Positions 8,437-16,154 of a stretch of DNA of 64,000 bases are shown here, one piece after another. Below the pieces are notes generated by a model, which was not told the origin of the DNA, did not search any database, and saw only the letters and a list, made by a program, of their open reading frames with translations. Numbering within the stretch: position 1 is the stretch's first letter; every line of letters starts with the position of its first letter. This DNA comes from Polyangiaceae bacterium (lineage in GTDB: Bacteria > Myxococcota_A > Polyangia > Polyangiales > Polyangiaceae): positions 30,356-94,355 of the forward strand of contig JABFXY010000192.1 of NCBI GenBank assembly GCA_013361525.1. The letters run 5' to 3'. Made by a program: the position numbers and the translations under genes.

Positions 8437-9594
8437 TCACGAAGGCACGCGGGCGACGGCTGCGTACGATCGCGCGAGCGCGTCGGCGGCGCGATCGACA
8501 CTCGCTTCGTCGTTGAGACGTCCGAGCGATAGCCGGACGGTTCCGAGCGCTTCTTCAACGGAAATCCCGAGCGCGACGATGCCTTGAGGCGCGTGCACCT
8601 CACCCTGGTGGCACGCGGAGCCGGTCGAAGCCGCGACCTCGCTCGCACCTTCGAGCACGTCCGTTCCGAGCACCTTCGGAAAGCGCACGCTGAGCGTGTT
8701 CGGAAGGCGCTGAGGGTCGTCGAGCGAGGGGCCATTCAAAGCGAGCCCCGGCACCGCGGCCGCCAGGCGCCCCCACAGCCGCTGCGCGAGCGCGGAGAGG
8801 CGCTTTCGCTCGGTGTCGAGGTCACGCTTCGCGATCGCGCAGGCGCGGCCGAGGCCGACGATGCTCGCGACGTTCTCCGTGCCCGGTCGCAGACCGCGCT
8901 CGTGTGATGCGCCGAGCGCGACGGGGGAGATCAAACATCCGCGCCGCACGAACAACGCGCCCACACCTTTCGGCGCGTAGAGCTTGTGGCCCGCGATCGA
9001 GAGAAGATCGACACCGAGGGAGGTCACGCTGACGGGCACCTTCCCGAGACTTTGCGCGGCGTCCGTGTGGCTGAGCGCGCCGGTTCGGTGCGCGATCGCG
9101 GAGAGCTCTTCGATCGGCTGGACGCTCCCCGTCTCGTTGTTCGCGTGCATGACGCTGACCATCAGCGTCTTGTCGCTGACCACACGCTCGGCGTCGGAGG
9201 CGCGCACGCGTCCGCTCGCGTCGACGGCGAGCCAGTCGACCGTCGTCGCCTGACGCTCGAGCCACCCGAGCGGCTCGCGGATCGCCGGATGTTCGACCAC
9301 GCTCGTGACGACATGGTGTCGGTACGGGCGTGCGCGCATCGCGCCGAACAGCGCCAAGTTGTTCGCCTCCGTCCCTCCGGACGTGAACACGATCTCGTCC
9401 GCCGACGCCTCGACGAGCGCGGCGACCTCTTCGCGGGCCGCGTCGACTGCGCCTCGTGCGCGGCGGCCGTAGGGGTGCTGGCTCGACGGGTTGCCGAAAT
9501 GCTCCGAAAAATACGGGAGCATCGCCTCCAGCACCTCGGGCAGGACCGGCGTCGTGGCGTTGTGATCGAGGTAGATCGGCGCTTCGGACGACAT
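8437..9594 (-). CDS. Cysteine desulfurase (NifS/SCLY-like)
   Basis: 385 residues from ATG 9594. It is a fold-type I PLP enzyme: YLDHNATTPV at residues 8-17, FTSGGTEANN, HANNETGSVQP, and the lysine SIAGHKLYAPKG (K204) that binds PLP. The catalytic-loop cysteine is C328 in STGSACHQGE. It moves sulfur from cysteine (or selenium from selenocysteine) to an acceptor, for iron-sulfur clusters or tRNA thiolation. The SACHQG loop and short insertions resemble selenocysteine-lyase-like members. No scaffold protein (IscU), regulator or acceptor gene is adjacent, so the physiological partner cannot be told. Confidence 0.9.
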   Translation of the reverse strand: MSSEAPIYLDHNATTPVLPEVLEAMLPYFSEHFGNPSSQHPYGRRARGAVDAAREEVAALVEASADEIVFTSGGTEANNLALFGAMRARPYRHHVVTSVVEHPAIREPLGWLERQATTVDWLAVDASGRVRASDAERVVSDKTLMVSVMHANNETGSVQPIEELSAIAHRTGALSHTDAAQSLGKVPVSVTSLGVDLLSIAGHKLYAPKGVGALFVRRGCLISPVALGASHERGLRPGTENVASIVGLGRACAIAKRDLDTERKRLSALAQRLWGRLAAAVPGLALNGPSLDDPQRLPNTLSVRFPKVLGTDVLEGASEVAASTGSACHQGEVHAPQGIVALGISVEEALGTVRLSLGRLNDEASVDRAADALARSYAAVARVPS

Positions 9595-9605
9595 GGGCGG
9601 CGAGC

Positions 9606-10427
9606 TCAGCTGACCGCCCCGGCCTTCTTTTGAGCCGAGTCGCAGACCCATCGCGCGACGCCCGGCAGCACGCCTTGTCCGAGCGCGACCATGCGTGACG
9701 CGAGGTCGGGATAGATCTCGAACGTGTTCTTCGCCATGCCGTCGGCCATCGATTGCGCGACGGCGTCGGCCGTCAGCGTCTTGACCGTGCCGGCGATCGC
9801 CTTCGTCTCCGCCGGCTTGTGTTGGTTCTCGAACGCGAGCTGCGGCGTGTCGGTGTCGGGCGGGAGGCAGACGCTCACGCGGACGCCGTGCGGCCACATC
9901 TCCGCGCGCAGCGCTTGTGACAGCCCCACGATCGCGAATTTGCTCGCGGCGTACGCGGTGTATCCATAAATCCCCATCACGCCCGCAAGCGACGAGACGT
10001 TGAGGACGTGGCCGCCGTGCCGCGCGACGAGGTGCGGGAGCACCGCCTTCGTCATGTAGACCGTGCCGAAGTAGTTCACGTCCATCATTTGGCGGAACTC
10101 TTTGGTCGGGAGCTCGGTGAAGCGCCCCGGCATCACGACGCCCGCGTTGTTCACGAGCATGTCGATGCGATGGCTCGCGGCGTGCCGTTCGATCGCGCGT
10201 GTCACGTCGTCCTCGCGGCTGACGTCGAGCTCCAGCGTGTGGACTTTCGCGCCGGGCGTCCTGGACGTGACGTCGCGCTCGGCCTCGTCGAGGATGGCGC
10301 GTCGTCGCGCGACGAGCGTCACTTCCGCGCCGTAGTCAGCGATCTTCCGCGCGAACGCGAGACCAATCCCGCTCGAGCCACCGGTGACGATGACGCCCTT
10401 GTCTCGAAAGTAGTCTTGCGTGCTCAT
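9606..10427 (-). CDS. Short-chain dehydrogenase, KDSR-like (3-ketodihydrosphingosine reductase family)
   Basis: 273 residues from ATG 10427. The SDR features are TGGSSGIGLA (NADPH loop, residues 15-24), NNAG at 93-96, catalytic Ser145/146 and the YxxxK pair Y159/K163. Three segments match the 3-ketodihydrosphingosine reductase subgroup rather than generic SDRs: MDVNYFGT, MGIYGYTAY, and PPDTDTPQL followed by KPAETKAI. This enzyme would reduce 3-ketodihydrosphingosine to sphinganine in sphingolipid synthesis. No serine palmitoyltransferase gene lies in the window, so the pathway assignment rests on the motif set. The next upstream gene, 109 bases away, encodes a fatty acid hydroxylase-like protein. 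Confidence 0.8.
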   Translation of the reverse strand: MSTQDYFRDKGVIVTGGSSGIGLAFARKIADYGAEVTLVARRRAILDEAERDVTSRTPGAKVHTLELDVSREDDVTRAIERHAASHRIDMLVNNAGVVMPGRFTELPTKEFRQMMDVNYFGTVYMTKAVLPHLVARHGGHVLNVSSLAGVMGIYGYTAYAASKFAIVGLSQALRAEMWPHGVRVSVCLPPDTDTPQLAFENQHKPAETKAIAGTVKTLTADAVAQSMADGMAKNTFEIYPDLASRMVALGQGVLPGVARWVCDSAQKKAGAVS

Positions 10428-10536
10428 GACCTACGACGCCGTAGCGGGGCAGGGCAGGCGCGAAAAGAGAAACAAATCTCCCGTGGGTGAGGCCGCGACG
10501 CCGCGAGCGAGTCGGAGGCGGCGCGGTGCATCGACC

Positions 10537-11043
10537 TCAGGCGGAGACGGTCGTCGTCTCCGGTCGCTTGAGCTCCGCATCGGTGCCGACGAACGGCTTG
10601 CGCGTCCCCATGATGTAGTCGAACAGCGGCGTCGTGACGCACCAGTTCGCGTGTTGATCGGGACCGAGGTGATGATCGACGTGCCAGGGCACGTACTTGC
10701 GCCCCCACGCCGGATCGAGGTGCGCCTTCTTGTGAACGTAGTAGTACGCGCCGGAGCTGATCCACGCGGCGGCGACGAAGCCGGGGGAGACGACGATGAG
10801 CGGCGTCGCCATCAACGCGCCCGACACCACACCGATGGCTTCTTTGATCTTCGACGTCGACTGCATGAGCGGCAGCTCGTACATCGCGTCGTACCCATCG
10901 GCCTTTCGCACATTTTTGTGATGCTCGTGCCAGTGGAACGACCAATAGGTGCCCTTCTTGCGCCCCAGCCCATGGAGGACGTACTTGTGGACGACCCATT
11001 CGAAAGCGTTCGACGATACGAGCCCGAGCACGAAACCCAACAT
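10537..11043 (-). CDS. Fatty acid hydroxylase/sterol desaturase-like protein
   Basis: 168 residues from ATG 11043. The start is fixed by GGGAGG 5 bases upstream, in preference to a longer in-frame version that would run through the operator region. Histidine boxes for a di-iron centre are present: HKYVLH (H19, H24), HWHEHH (H37-H42), H104/H108 and HVDHH (H121-H125), with two or three hydrophobic segments. The family hydroxylates lipids or carotenoids at the membrane using O2. Lying downstream of a TetR-type operator and next to the KDSR-like gene, it could hydroxylate a long-chain base or fatty acid; that role is inferred. Confidence 0.8.
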   Translation of the reverse strand: MLGFVLGLVSSNAFEWVVHKYVLHGLGRKKGTYWSFHWHEHHKNVRKADGYDAMYELPLMQSTSKIKEAIGVVSGALMATPLIVVSPGFVAAAWISSGAYYYVHKKAHLDPAWGRKYVPWHVDHHLGPDQHANWCVTTPLFDYIMGTRKPFVGTDAELKRPETTTVSA

Positions 11044-11125
11044 GGCCGCCTCCCGTCCATCCGAGCCCCAAGCGCGACACCAACGGTAACTTTGCGCGGA
11101 CCCTCCGAAGGGCGCTCCGCGAAAA

Positions 11126-11141
11126 GTGACTATCAGGTCAC
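11126..11141. promoter_or_regulatory. Operator-like palindrome 1 (GTGAC-N6-GTCAC)
   Basis: A perfect inverted repeat GTGACTATCAGGTCAC in the divergent promoter region, 83 bases upstream of the hydroxylase ATG (11043). Its arms and spacing equal those of the second site at 11183-11198. It is probably a binding site for the adjacent TetR regulator, by autoregulation logic. Confidence 0.6.
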
Positions 11142-11167
11142 TCTTTAATTGAGGCATAGCATCAATC

Positions 11168-12037
11168 GTGTCAAGTCGAAACGTGACTGAGAAGTCACCT
11201 TTTGAGTCTCAGCCCCACCCGCTGCTTTCCGCCGCGCTGCTCGCGAGCGCGAACGCACAGCAGGACTCCTCACGCGCACCGGCGTCGGGCGACGCAGGCG
11301 GGCTCCCGACCGGAAAGCGGGCGGAAAACCGGAGGCTCCGGACCGAGGCGCTCCAGCGCGCGGCGCTCGGCCTGTTCCTTCAGTACGGCGTCGAGGCGGT
11401 CACCATCGATCAGATCGTCGACGGGGCGCGCACGGCGAAGGGCAGCTTCTACCGATACTTCCGCGACAAGACGGACCTCGTGGCGTCGCTCGTCGAGCCG
11501 GTCCGATGCGACGTACGCTCGGCGTTCGGGCGTTGTGCGGACGGCCTTCGAGAGGCTTCACGCGAAGGTAACGTCGCAAAACCCTACGAAGGCCTCGCGC
11601 AGGATCTCATCCGCGTGGTGCTCCAATATCCGGACGTCGTGCGGCTCTATTTGCACGAGTCGCGCGGGCCGAAGAACGGCGCGCGCGCACCCATCGTCGA
11701 GCTCTCGGAAGAGGTCCTCGACGGCGCCACGGAGCTGTCCAACATCGCGCACGGGCTCGGGCTCGTGCGCGGCATGGTCGGGCGTCTCTCGGCGATCGTC
11801 GTCGTTGGAGCTTCCGAGCTGATCGTCGCGAGGCTCTTCGCGGGCGACGACGTCGGGCCGGTGTTGGAGATGCCGGGCGAGCTCGTCTCCCTCGTGCTCG
11901 ACGGCGTCCGCGCCAGGAAAGACGCACCGCCCGCGCGCGCCCCGCGCGAGTCTGCGGCCAGACCGGCGGCCGCGCCTGCACCCAAGAAGAAGCTGAAGAA
12001 GAAGGTGGCGAAGAAGCCCGGGCGCGCCAAGCAATGA
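11168..12037 (+). CDS. TetR-family transcriptional regulator
   Basis: 289 residues when started at GTG 11168 (GTG 11183 is also in frame). The helix-turn-helix DNA-binding domain is at about residues 56-102 (LRTEALQRAALGLF, then TIDQIVDGARTAKGSFYRYF). An all-helical ligand-binding C-terminal domain follows, then a lysine-rich tail (PKKKLKKKVAKKPGRAKQ) that may add DNA affinity. A 50-residue leader of low complexity precedes the domain, so the true start may be further in. It is divergent from the hydroxylase gene, and two identical palindromes flank its start; it probably represses both. Confidence 0.85.
   Translation: MSSRNVTEKSPFESQPHPLLSAALLASANAQQDSSRAPASGDAGGLPTGKRAENRRLRTEALQRAALGLFLQYGVEAVTIDQIVDGARTAKGSFYRYFRDKTDLVASLVEPVRCDVRSAFGRCADGLREASREGNVAKPYEGLAQDLIRVVLQYPDVVRLYLHESRGPKNGARAPIVELSEEVLDGATELSNIAHGLGLVRGMVGRLSAIVVVGASELIVARLFAGDDVGPVLEMPGELVSLVLDGVRARKDAPPARAPRESAARPAAAPAPKKKLKKKVAKKPGRAKQ
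11183..11198. promoter_or_regulatory. Operator-like palindrome 2 (GTGAC-N6-GTCAC)
   Basis: GTGACTGAGAAGTCAC, with the same 5-base arms and 6-base spacing as the palindrome at 11126-11141, centred 57 bases from it. It lies just inside the annotated 5' end of the TetR gene, so either the gene starts further downstream or the operator is within coding sequence. Confidence 0.55.
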
Positions 12038-12077
12038 CGCCTGACGCCAGAGCTCGCGTCGATTGACCTCGCGACGC

Positions 12078-12103
12078 GGCCCGCCCTTACGGGCGAGCGG
12101 GCC
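12078..12103 (+). terminator. GC-rich hairpin between convergent genes
   Basis: The 7-base arms GGCCCGC and GCGGGCC enclose a further short CC/GG pairing around TTAC. The hairpin lies between the convergent TetR and amidohydrolase genes. No T-run follows, so it may be a weak or bidirectional terminator. Confidence 0.4.
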
Positions 12104-12126
12104 GGTCGCTCGCCTGAGCGCTGGGT

Positions 12127-13869
12127 TTAGGGCGCGCAGCGCACGACCGGCGTGAGCGGCGCGAAGTTCCACTGCGAGGCGTCCAGCGCGTCGTAGGCGG
12201 CGAGCGCATCGGCGAGCGTCTGTTCGATCTCCGCGAAGGTCTGCGCGAACTTGTCGGTTGCGCTCATGCTCGACTTCGCCACGCAGACGAAGCGGCTCGT
12301 GCCGCAGACGTCGAGCGTCTCGCAGCCCGGGTTGCTGGGCGCCACCGGCAAAAGCGCCGGATCGCCGACCAGCGCGACACCACCCACCAGCACGAGCCGC
12401 ACGTCGCTCGGCTGCGCGGCGAGCAACGCGTCGTAGGGGGCACACGCGTCGCCGCCGATGACCATGATGTCGGCCTTCATGCCGGGAACGAGCGCGCCGA
12501 GGACCGCCTCCAGGCCCAGCGCTTGCGCGGCGTTGGTCGTTACCATTTGGACCAAGTCCGCGGACGTGAGCTGATCGCCCCATTGTGCGTTGTCGAGCTC
12601 GTCGGCGAAGCGGAGCTCGTCGAGCAGATTCTGGCTACCACCCATCGACCAATCGGGCGCGAGCGCGACGTTGATGCCGTGACTCAGCGCGAGCGGGATG
12701 TCCGCCGTTTTGGTGAAGTCGGTCCCTCCGCCGTAGAGGAACACGTTCGAGCGTGGCGACCACACGAGGCTCATGCCGTTGTCGGCCATGGTCGTGAGCT
12801 GCGTATCGCCCAACGCGACGCCGTGCACGACGGTCGTTTGCGGCGCATAGAGGCACCCGTCCATCGTGGTGACCGTCTCCAGCGTCGAGAACTCGTTCAG
12901 CGCTGTCTGGTCGACGCCTTCGGCGATGTGGATCACGTATGCGTCGGTGTCGCCGTCCCCGAAGTTCGTGCACACGCCGTCCGCGGCGCTCGTACTGGGA
13001 AACAAGGTCGCGACCTGGATCTTGTCGGCACCCAGGCCATTCGGCGTCTGATCGATCGTGCGCGCCAGTGACCCGTAGCAGGCTCGGTTGGCCGGGTTCG
13101 CTGCGCCGAGGATGGACGTCGTGCCGGCGACGAGCGCCTTCAGCTCGCCGTACTTGTCGAGCTCGCAGCCGTAGTCGACGGGCGAGCTGCCCTCCCCATT
13201 GATGTATTGCTTCGCGTCGACCATGGCGCCGTAACGCGCCTCGTTCGTCCACTGGTTGTGGTTGTTGTAGGCCTGCATCGGGCTCCAATCCGTCTCGTCG
13301 AAGATGTCGAACAAGACGTGGTTGTGCGTGTCGATCAGGCCCGGGAAGATGATCCCTTGCGTGTCGATATGGGTCGCCGTGCTCTCGCCGGGGACGCCAG
13401 CACACGACGCCGCGACGCACGTGATGGTGTCGCCGACGACCAGCACCTCGCCGGTGAATGCCTGCATCGGCGTCACGACCGTACCGCGCAAGAGCAGGTC
13501 CGACGTGGAACCGTTCTGCGTGATCGTCGGCGGGCCGCCCACGCACTGCATTCCACCTCCGGCGCCTCCGCCGCCATCCATGGTGCCGCCGGTTCCGCCA
13601 TCACCGCCGACTCCGCCGTCGCCACCCACGCCGCCGATACCCCCGACGCCGCCCGATCCGCCCCCACCCGGGGCGCCGCCCTGGCCACCCTGTCCGCCCG
13701 CGCCGTCGGCGTTCGAGCCGCCGGTCGACATCGTCCCGGTCGCGCCCCCACCGCCCGCGGACGTGCCGCCGCCTCCGCCTCCGCCGCCGCCGTCAGACTC
13801 CGAGTCGCAGGCGATGGCCCCGAGCGACAGGAGGAGGCCGAACAGAGTCGAGCGTTTGGTAGGCAGCAT
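12127..13869 (-). CDS. Secreted amidohydrolase (metal-dependent hydrolase) lipoprotein
   Basis: 580 residues from ATG 13869. The signal peptide ends in a lipobox (LSLGAIAC), followed by a glycine-rich linker of about 100 residues. The catalytic region is an amidohydrolase/imidazolonepropionase-type TIM barrel: PGLIDTHNHVLF with the metal-binding HxH, a further His in VVHGVALGD, the SPRSNVFLYGGGT segment and APDWSMGGSQNLLDELRFA with the catalytic Asp. A C-terminal disulfide-forming domain has several Cys. It probably acts on a small amide, lactam or nitrogen heterocycle outside the inner membrane; the substrate is unknown. Confidence 0.8.
   Translation of the reverse strand: MLPTKRSTLFGLLLSLGAIACDSESDGGGGGGGGGTSAGGGGATGTMSTGGSNADGAGGQGGQGGAPGGGGSGGVGGIGGVGGDGGVGGDGGTGGTMDGGGGAGGGMQCVGGPPTITQNGSTSDLLLRGTVVTPMQAFTGEVLVVGDTITCVAASCAGVPGESTATHIDTQGIIFPGLIDTHNHVLFDIFDETDWSPMQAYNNHNQWTNEARYGAMVDAKQYINGEGSSPVDYGCELDKYGELKALVAGTTSILGAANPANRACYGSLARTIDQTPNGLGADKIQVATLFPSTSAADGVCTNFGDGDTDAYVIHIAEGVDQTALNEFSTLETVTTMDGCLYAPQTTVVHGVALGDTQLTTMADNGMSLVWSPRSNVFLYGGGTDFTKTADIPLALSHGINVALAPDWSMGGSQNLLDELRFADELDNAQWGDQLTSADLVQMVTTNAAQALGLEAVLGALVPGMKADIMVIGGDACAPYDALLAAQPSDVRLVLVGGVALVGDPALLPVAPSNPGCETLDVCGTSRFVCVAKSSMSATDKFAQTFAEIEQTLADALAAYDALDASQWNFAPLTPVVRCAP
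13545..13800 (-). repeat. Glycine-codon-rich linker repeat
   Basis: Imperfect repeats of GGC/GGT/GGA codons interrupted by Ser, Ala, Thr or Val encode the linker between the lipobox and the catalytic domain of the amidohydrolase. Shorter linkers of similar composition occur in the lipoproteins at 28544 and 54010. Confidence 0.6.
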
Positions 13870-13949
13870 CGAGCGAGGATAGACCAGGAGGGAGCGCAAT
13901 TCGCGCTGCCTCTGTCGCGACCCGGTCGCGGCGCCGCCGCAGCGACGCG

Positions 13950-15314
13950 TCAGCCCGGCAACAGCTCGAGGCGCCGCGCTTGATCCGACGTGAAGACGTT
14001 CTTCGGATCCCAGCGGCGTTTGACCCCGAGCCATTCCTCGAACCGCTGGTACATCGCGCGAAACGAAGCAGCCTCGAGGAACGCGTCTTTGCCGAGGTAA
14101 ATCCGCCCGCCCGCCTCGCGCACCATATCGTCGAGGCGCCGTGTGAGGTCACGCGTGCCCTCGCGGATCGGAAAATCGATCGCGAACGTGTACCCCTCGA
14201 ACGGAAACGAGAGGTGCCCTCCGCTCGCTTTGCCCATGCGCTTCAGGATGTTCAAGAACGGCAAGCTTCCGGAGCTGACGATCGTCTCCAAAATGCCGCG
14301 CATCGTCCTTCTTCCGTCTTCGAGCGGGACCACGAATTGGTATTGCGTAAACCCGCGTGAACCGTAGCCGCGGTTCCAATGGCCAATTGCGTCGAGCGGG
14401 TAAAAGAACTTCTCGTAGTGCGCAATCGCGCCGGCGTAGGCGAGGACGTTCTTGATGGTGCCGTTCACCAATCGAATGGTGAGAGGATTGAGCGTCAGCG
14501 ACGGTAGCTCGAACGGTACCGTCGCGAGGTGCCCGCGCGACACGTGGCGTGCGCGTTTGCGAAGCCGCGCGGGAAGATCGTCGAGGCGGGCGTGGTCACC
14601 CACGGTGAGGACCCCGCGGCCGAGGCGCTGGCCCGTCGAGGTCGGGTCGACGTACGCGACCGAATACGGGAACGTCGAATTGTTCTCGTCGAACGCATCG
14701 AGCATCTCGTCGAGGTCGTTCACGATGATTGCCTGTTGCCGGTAGTACGTCGTCTCGATCGGACGCAGCTGCACGGTCGCCTCGACGACCACGCCGAGGA
14801 GGCCCATCCCGCCGAAGGTCGCCCAGAACAGGTCGCTGTTTTCGGTGCGGCTCGCCGTGACGATTGAGCCGTCCGCGCACAGGACGCGCATCGTGAGCAC
14901 CGACGCCGCGAACGATCCTTGCGCGTGATGACCCTTGCCGTGCACGTCGTTCGCGATGCAGCCGCCGACGGTCACGTGTTTGGTGCCCGGCGTGATCATC
15001 GGGAACCAGCCGCGCGGCGCGAACGTATCGATGATCCGCTCGAGGCTCACGCCGGCCTCGCAGCGGAGCACGCCGGTCTCGGCGTCGAAGTCGAGATAGC
15101 GGTTCAGGCGCGTCATCCCGAGCACCTGGCCGCCTTCGTTCAGCGCCGGGTCACCGTAGCTTCGGCCGAGCCCGCGCGGGATCGTCGAGCTCGAATCGAG
15201 CGAGCGGCGTAGCTCGTCGATCGTCTCCGGCTCGACGAGGTGGCAACTCGAGCGCGGATACAGACCCCAACCAGAAAGAACGGTCGATGAAGCATCGATC
15301 GCGGTGCGACCCAT
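13950..15314 (-). CDS. DprE1-like FAD-linked oxidoreductase (D-arabinono-1,4-lactone oxidase fold)
   Basis: 454 residues from ATG 15314. The FAD-binding PCMH/VAO domain shows PRGLGRSYGDPAL (46-58), TPGTKHVTVGGCIANDVHGKG (about 108-128), GKGHHAQGSF, and GGMGLLGVV (168-176). The C-terminal part (FYPLDAIGHWNRGYG, then GFTQYQFVVPLEDG) is characteristic of decaprenylphosphoryl-ribose 2'-epimerase subunit DprE1. In mycobacteria DprE1 oxidises decaprenylphosphoribose and DprE2, an SDR, reduces the product to the arabinose donor. No DprE2-like gene is next to it here. The residue matching the mycobacterial reactive Cys387 appears to be Ala378 (GYTFAIDF). The polyprenyl-sugar role is inferred. Confidence 0.85.
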   Translation of the reverse strand: MGRTAIDASSTVLSGWGLYPRSSCHLVEPETIDELRRSLDSSSTIPRGLGRSYGDPALNEGGQVLGMTRLNRYLDFDAETGVLRCEAGVSLERIIDTFAPRGWFPMITPGTKHVTVGGCIANDVHGKGHHAQGSFAASVLTMRVLCADGSIVTASRTENSDLFWATFGGMGLLGVVVEATVQLRPIETTYYRQQAIIVNDLDEMLDAFDENNSTFPYSVAYVDPTSTGQRLGRGVLTVGDHARLDDLPARLRKRARHVSRGHLATVPFELPSLTLNPLTIRLVNGTIKNVLAYAGAIAHYEKFFYPLDAIGHWNRGYGSRGFTQYQFVVPLEDGRRTMRGILETIVSSGSLPFLNILKRMGKASGGHLSFPFEGYTFAIDFPIREGTRDLTRRLDDMVREAGGRIYLGKDAFLEAASFRAMYQRFEEWLGVKRRWDPKNVFTSDQARRLELLPG

Positions 15315-15350
15315 CGCGCGGACAATCGCCCGTGCATTCGATGGTGTCCA

Positions 15351-16067
15351 CTAGATCCAGTGCAGGCCGTCGCTCACGAAGATGCTTCCGCGCGGCGGTG
15401 GCTCGAGCAGCAGGTGGCGAGCCGCGTCGCGGTAGCCGGTGCCAGTCTCGGACGCGCGCTCGGAGCTCGCGATGCCGACCACGCTGACCGTTTCGCCCTC
15501 TTCGATCGCGCCTTCCGCGTAGCGAAGCGATGCGCTCTCCCGCAGGTGGGAGAGTCCGCGGTCGCCCGTGCGGAACAGGAAGCGCTCGAGCTCGAACCGC
15601 GTCTCGGCGTCGAGGTCACGCGCTTTCCAGTAGTGGTCGATGACGACGTCCACCACCGCTCGGGCCATGTCGACGAGCGCGCGCCCGGATTCGTCGACGA
15701 CGTAGAAGGGACGCGAGCACGACTCGACGAGCGTGCGGCGGTACGTGCCCGAGCGCATCGGGTACTCGACCGCTGCCTCGTAGTGCGTGCAGATTCGACC
15801 GCTGAACGGTGCGACGAGCGGCTCCTCCGCGTGCTCGACGCGACCCACGATGCGGACGAGATCGCCCGGATGCGCCTGGCGAACCAGGCATCGTGGTGCG
15901 CGCGCCGCTGCGCGTCTCGCTCGACCGCGGACCGTGACGTGTTCCGCGAGGGTGCCCGCGGCCGTCGCGCTCAACGTCGCGATACCTGCCGACAGGAGCC
16001 ACAGCGCGAGAGACGACACGCCGAAGAGCGTAGCAGCCTGCGATCGATCGAGCCGCGGACCAGACAC
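15351..16067 (-). CDS. Membrane protein with GIDE-like domain
   Basis: 238 residues starting at GTG 16067. Residues 10-40 are a hydrophobic segment, and the rest is predicted to be a soluble domain with HPGDLVRIVGRVEH, PFSGRICTHYEAAVE, then a beta-rich segment and a C-terminal GETVSVVGIASSE. This order resembles the GIDE (E3-like) domain found in bacterial membrane proteins of unknown function. It is divergent from the glutamate dehydrogenase gene and separated from the DprE1-like gene by 36 bases, so the two may be cotranscribed. Confidence 0.6.
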   Translation of the reverse strand: MSGPRLDRSQAATLFGVSSLALWLLSAGIATLSATAAGTLAEHVTVRGRARRAAARAPRCLVRQAHPGDLVRIVGRVEHAEEPLVAPFSGRICTHYEAAVEYPMRSGTYRRTLVESCSRPFYVVDESGRALVDMARAVVDVVIDHYWKARDLDAETRFELERFLFRTGDRGLSHLRESASLRYAEGAIEEGETVSVVGIASSERASETGTGYRDAARHLLLEPPPRGSIFVSDGLHWI

Positions 16068-16154
16068 GAAATGACAGCTTCGTTATCGATGCGCGACCGC
16101 GCTGGGTTGAGTGATAGCGTGAGCGACGGGGGAGATTCGTTGGAGGGAAGCGCG

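Noticed and set aside
12250..13250. Plus-strand frames within the amidohydrolase gene
   Set aside because: No coherent domain; the minus frame carries the HxH and Asp motifs and a signal peptide.
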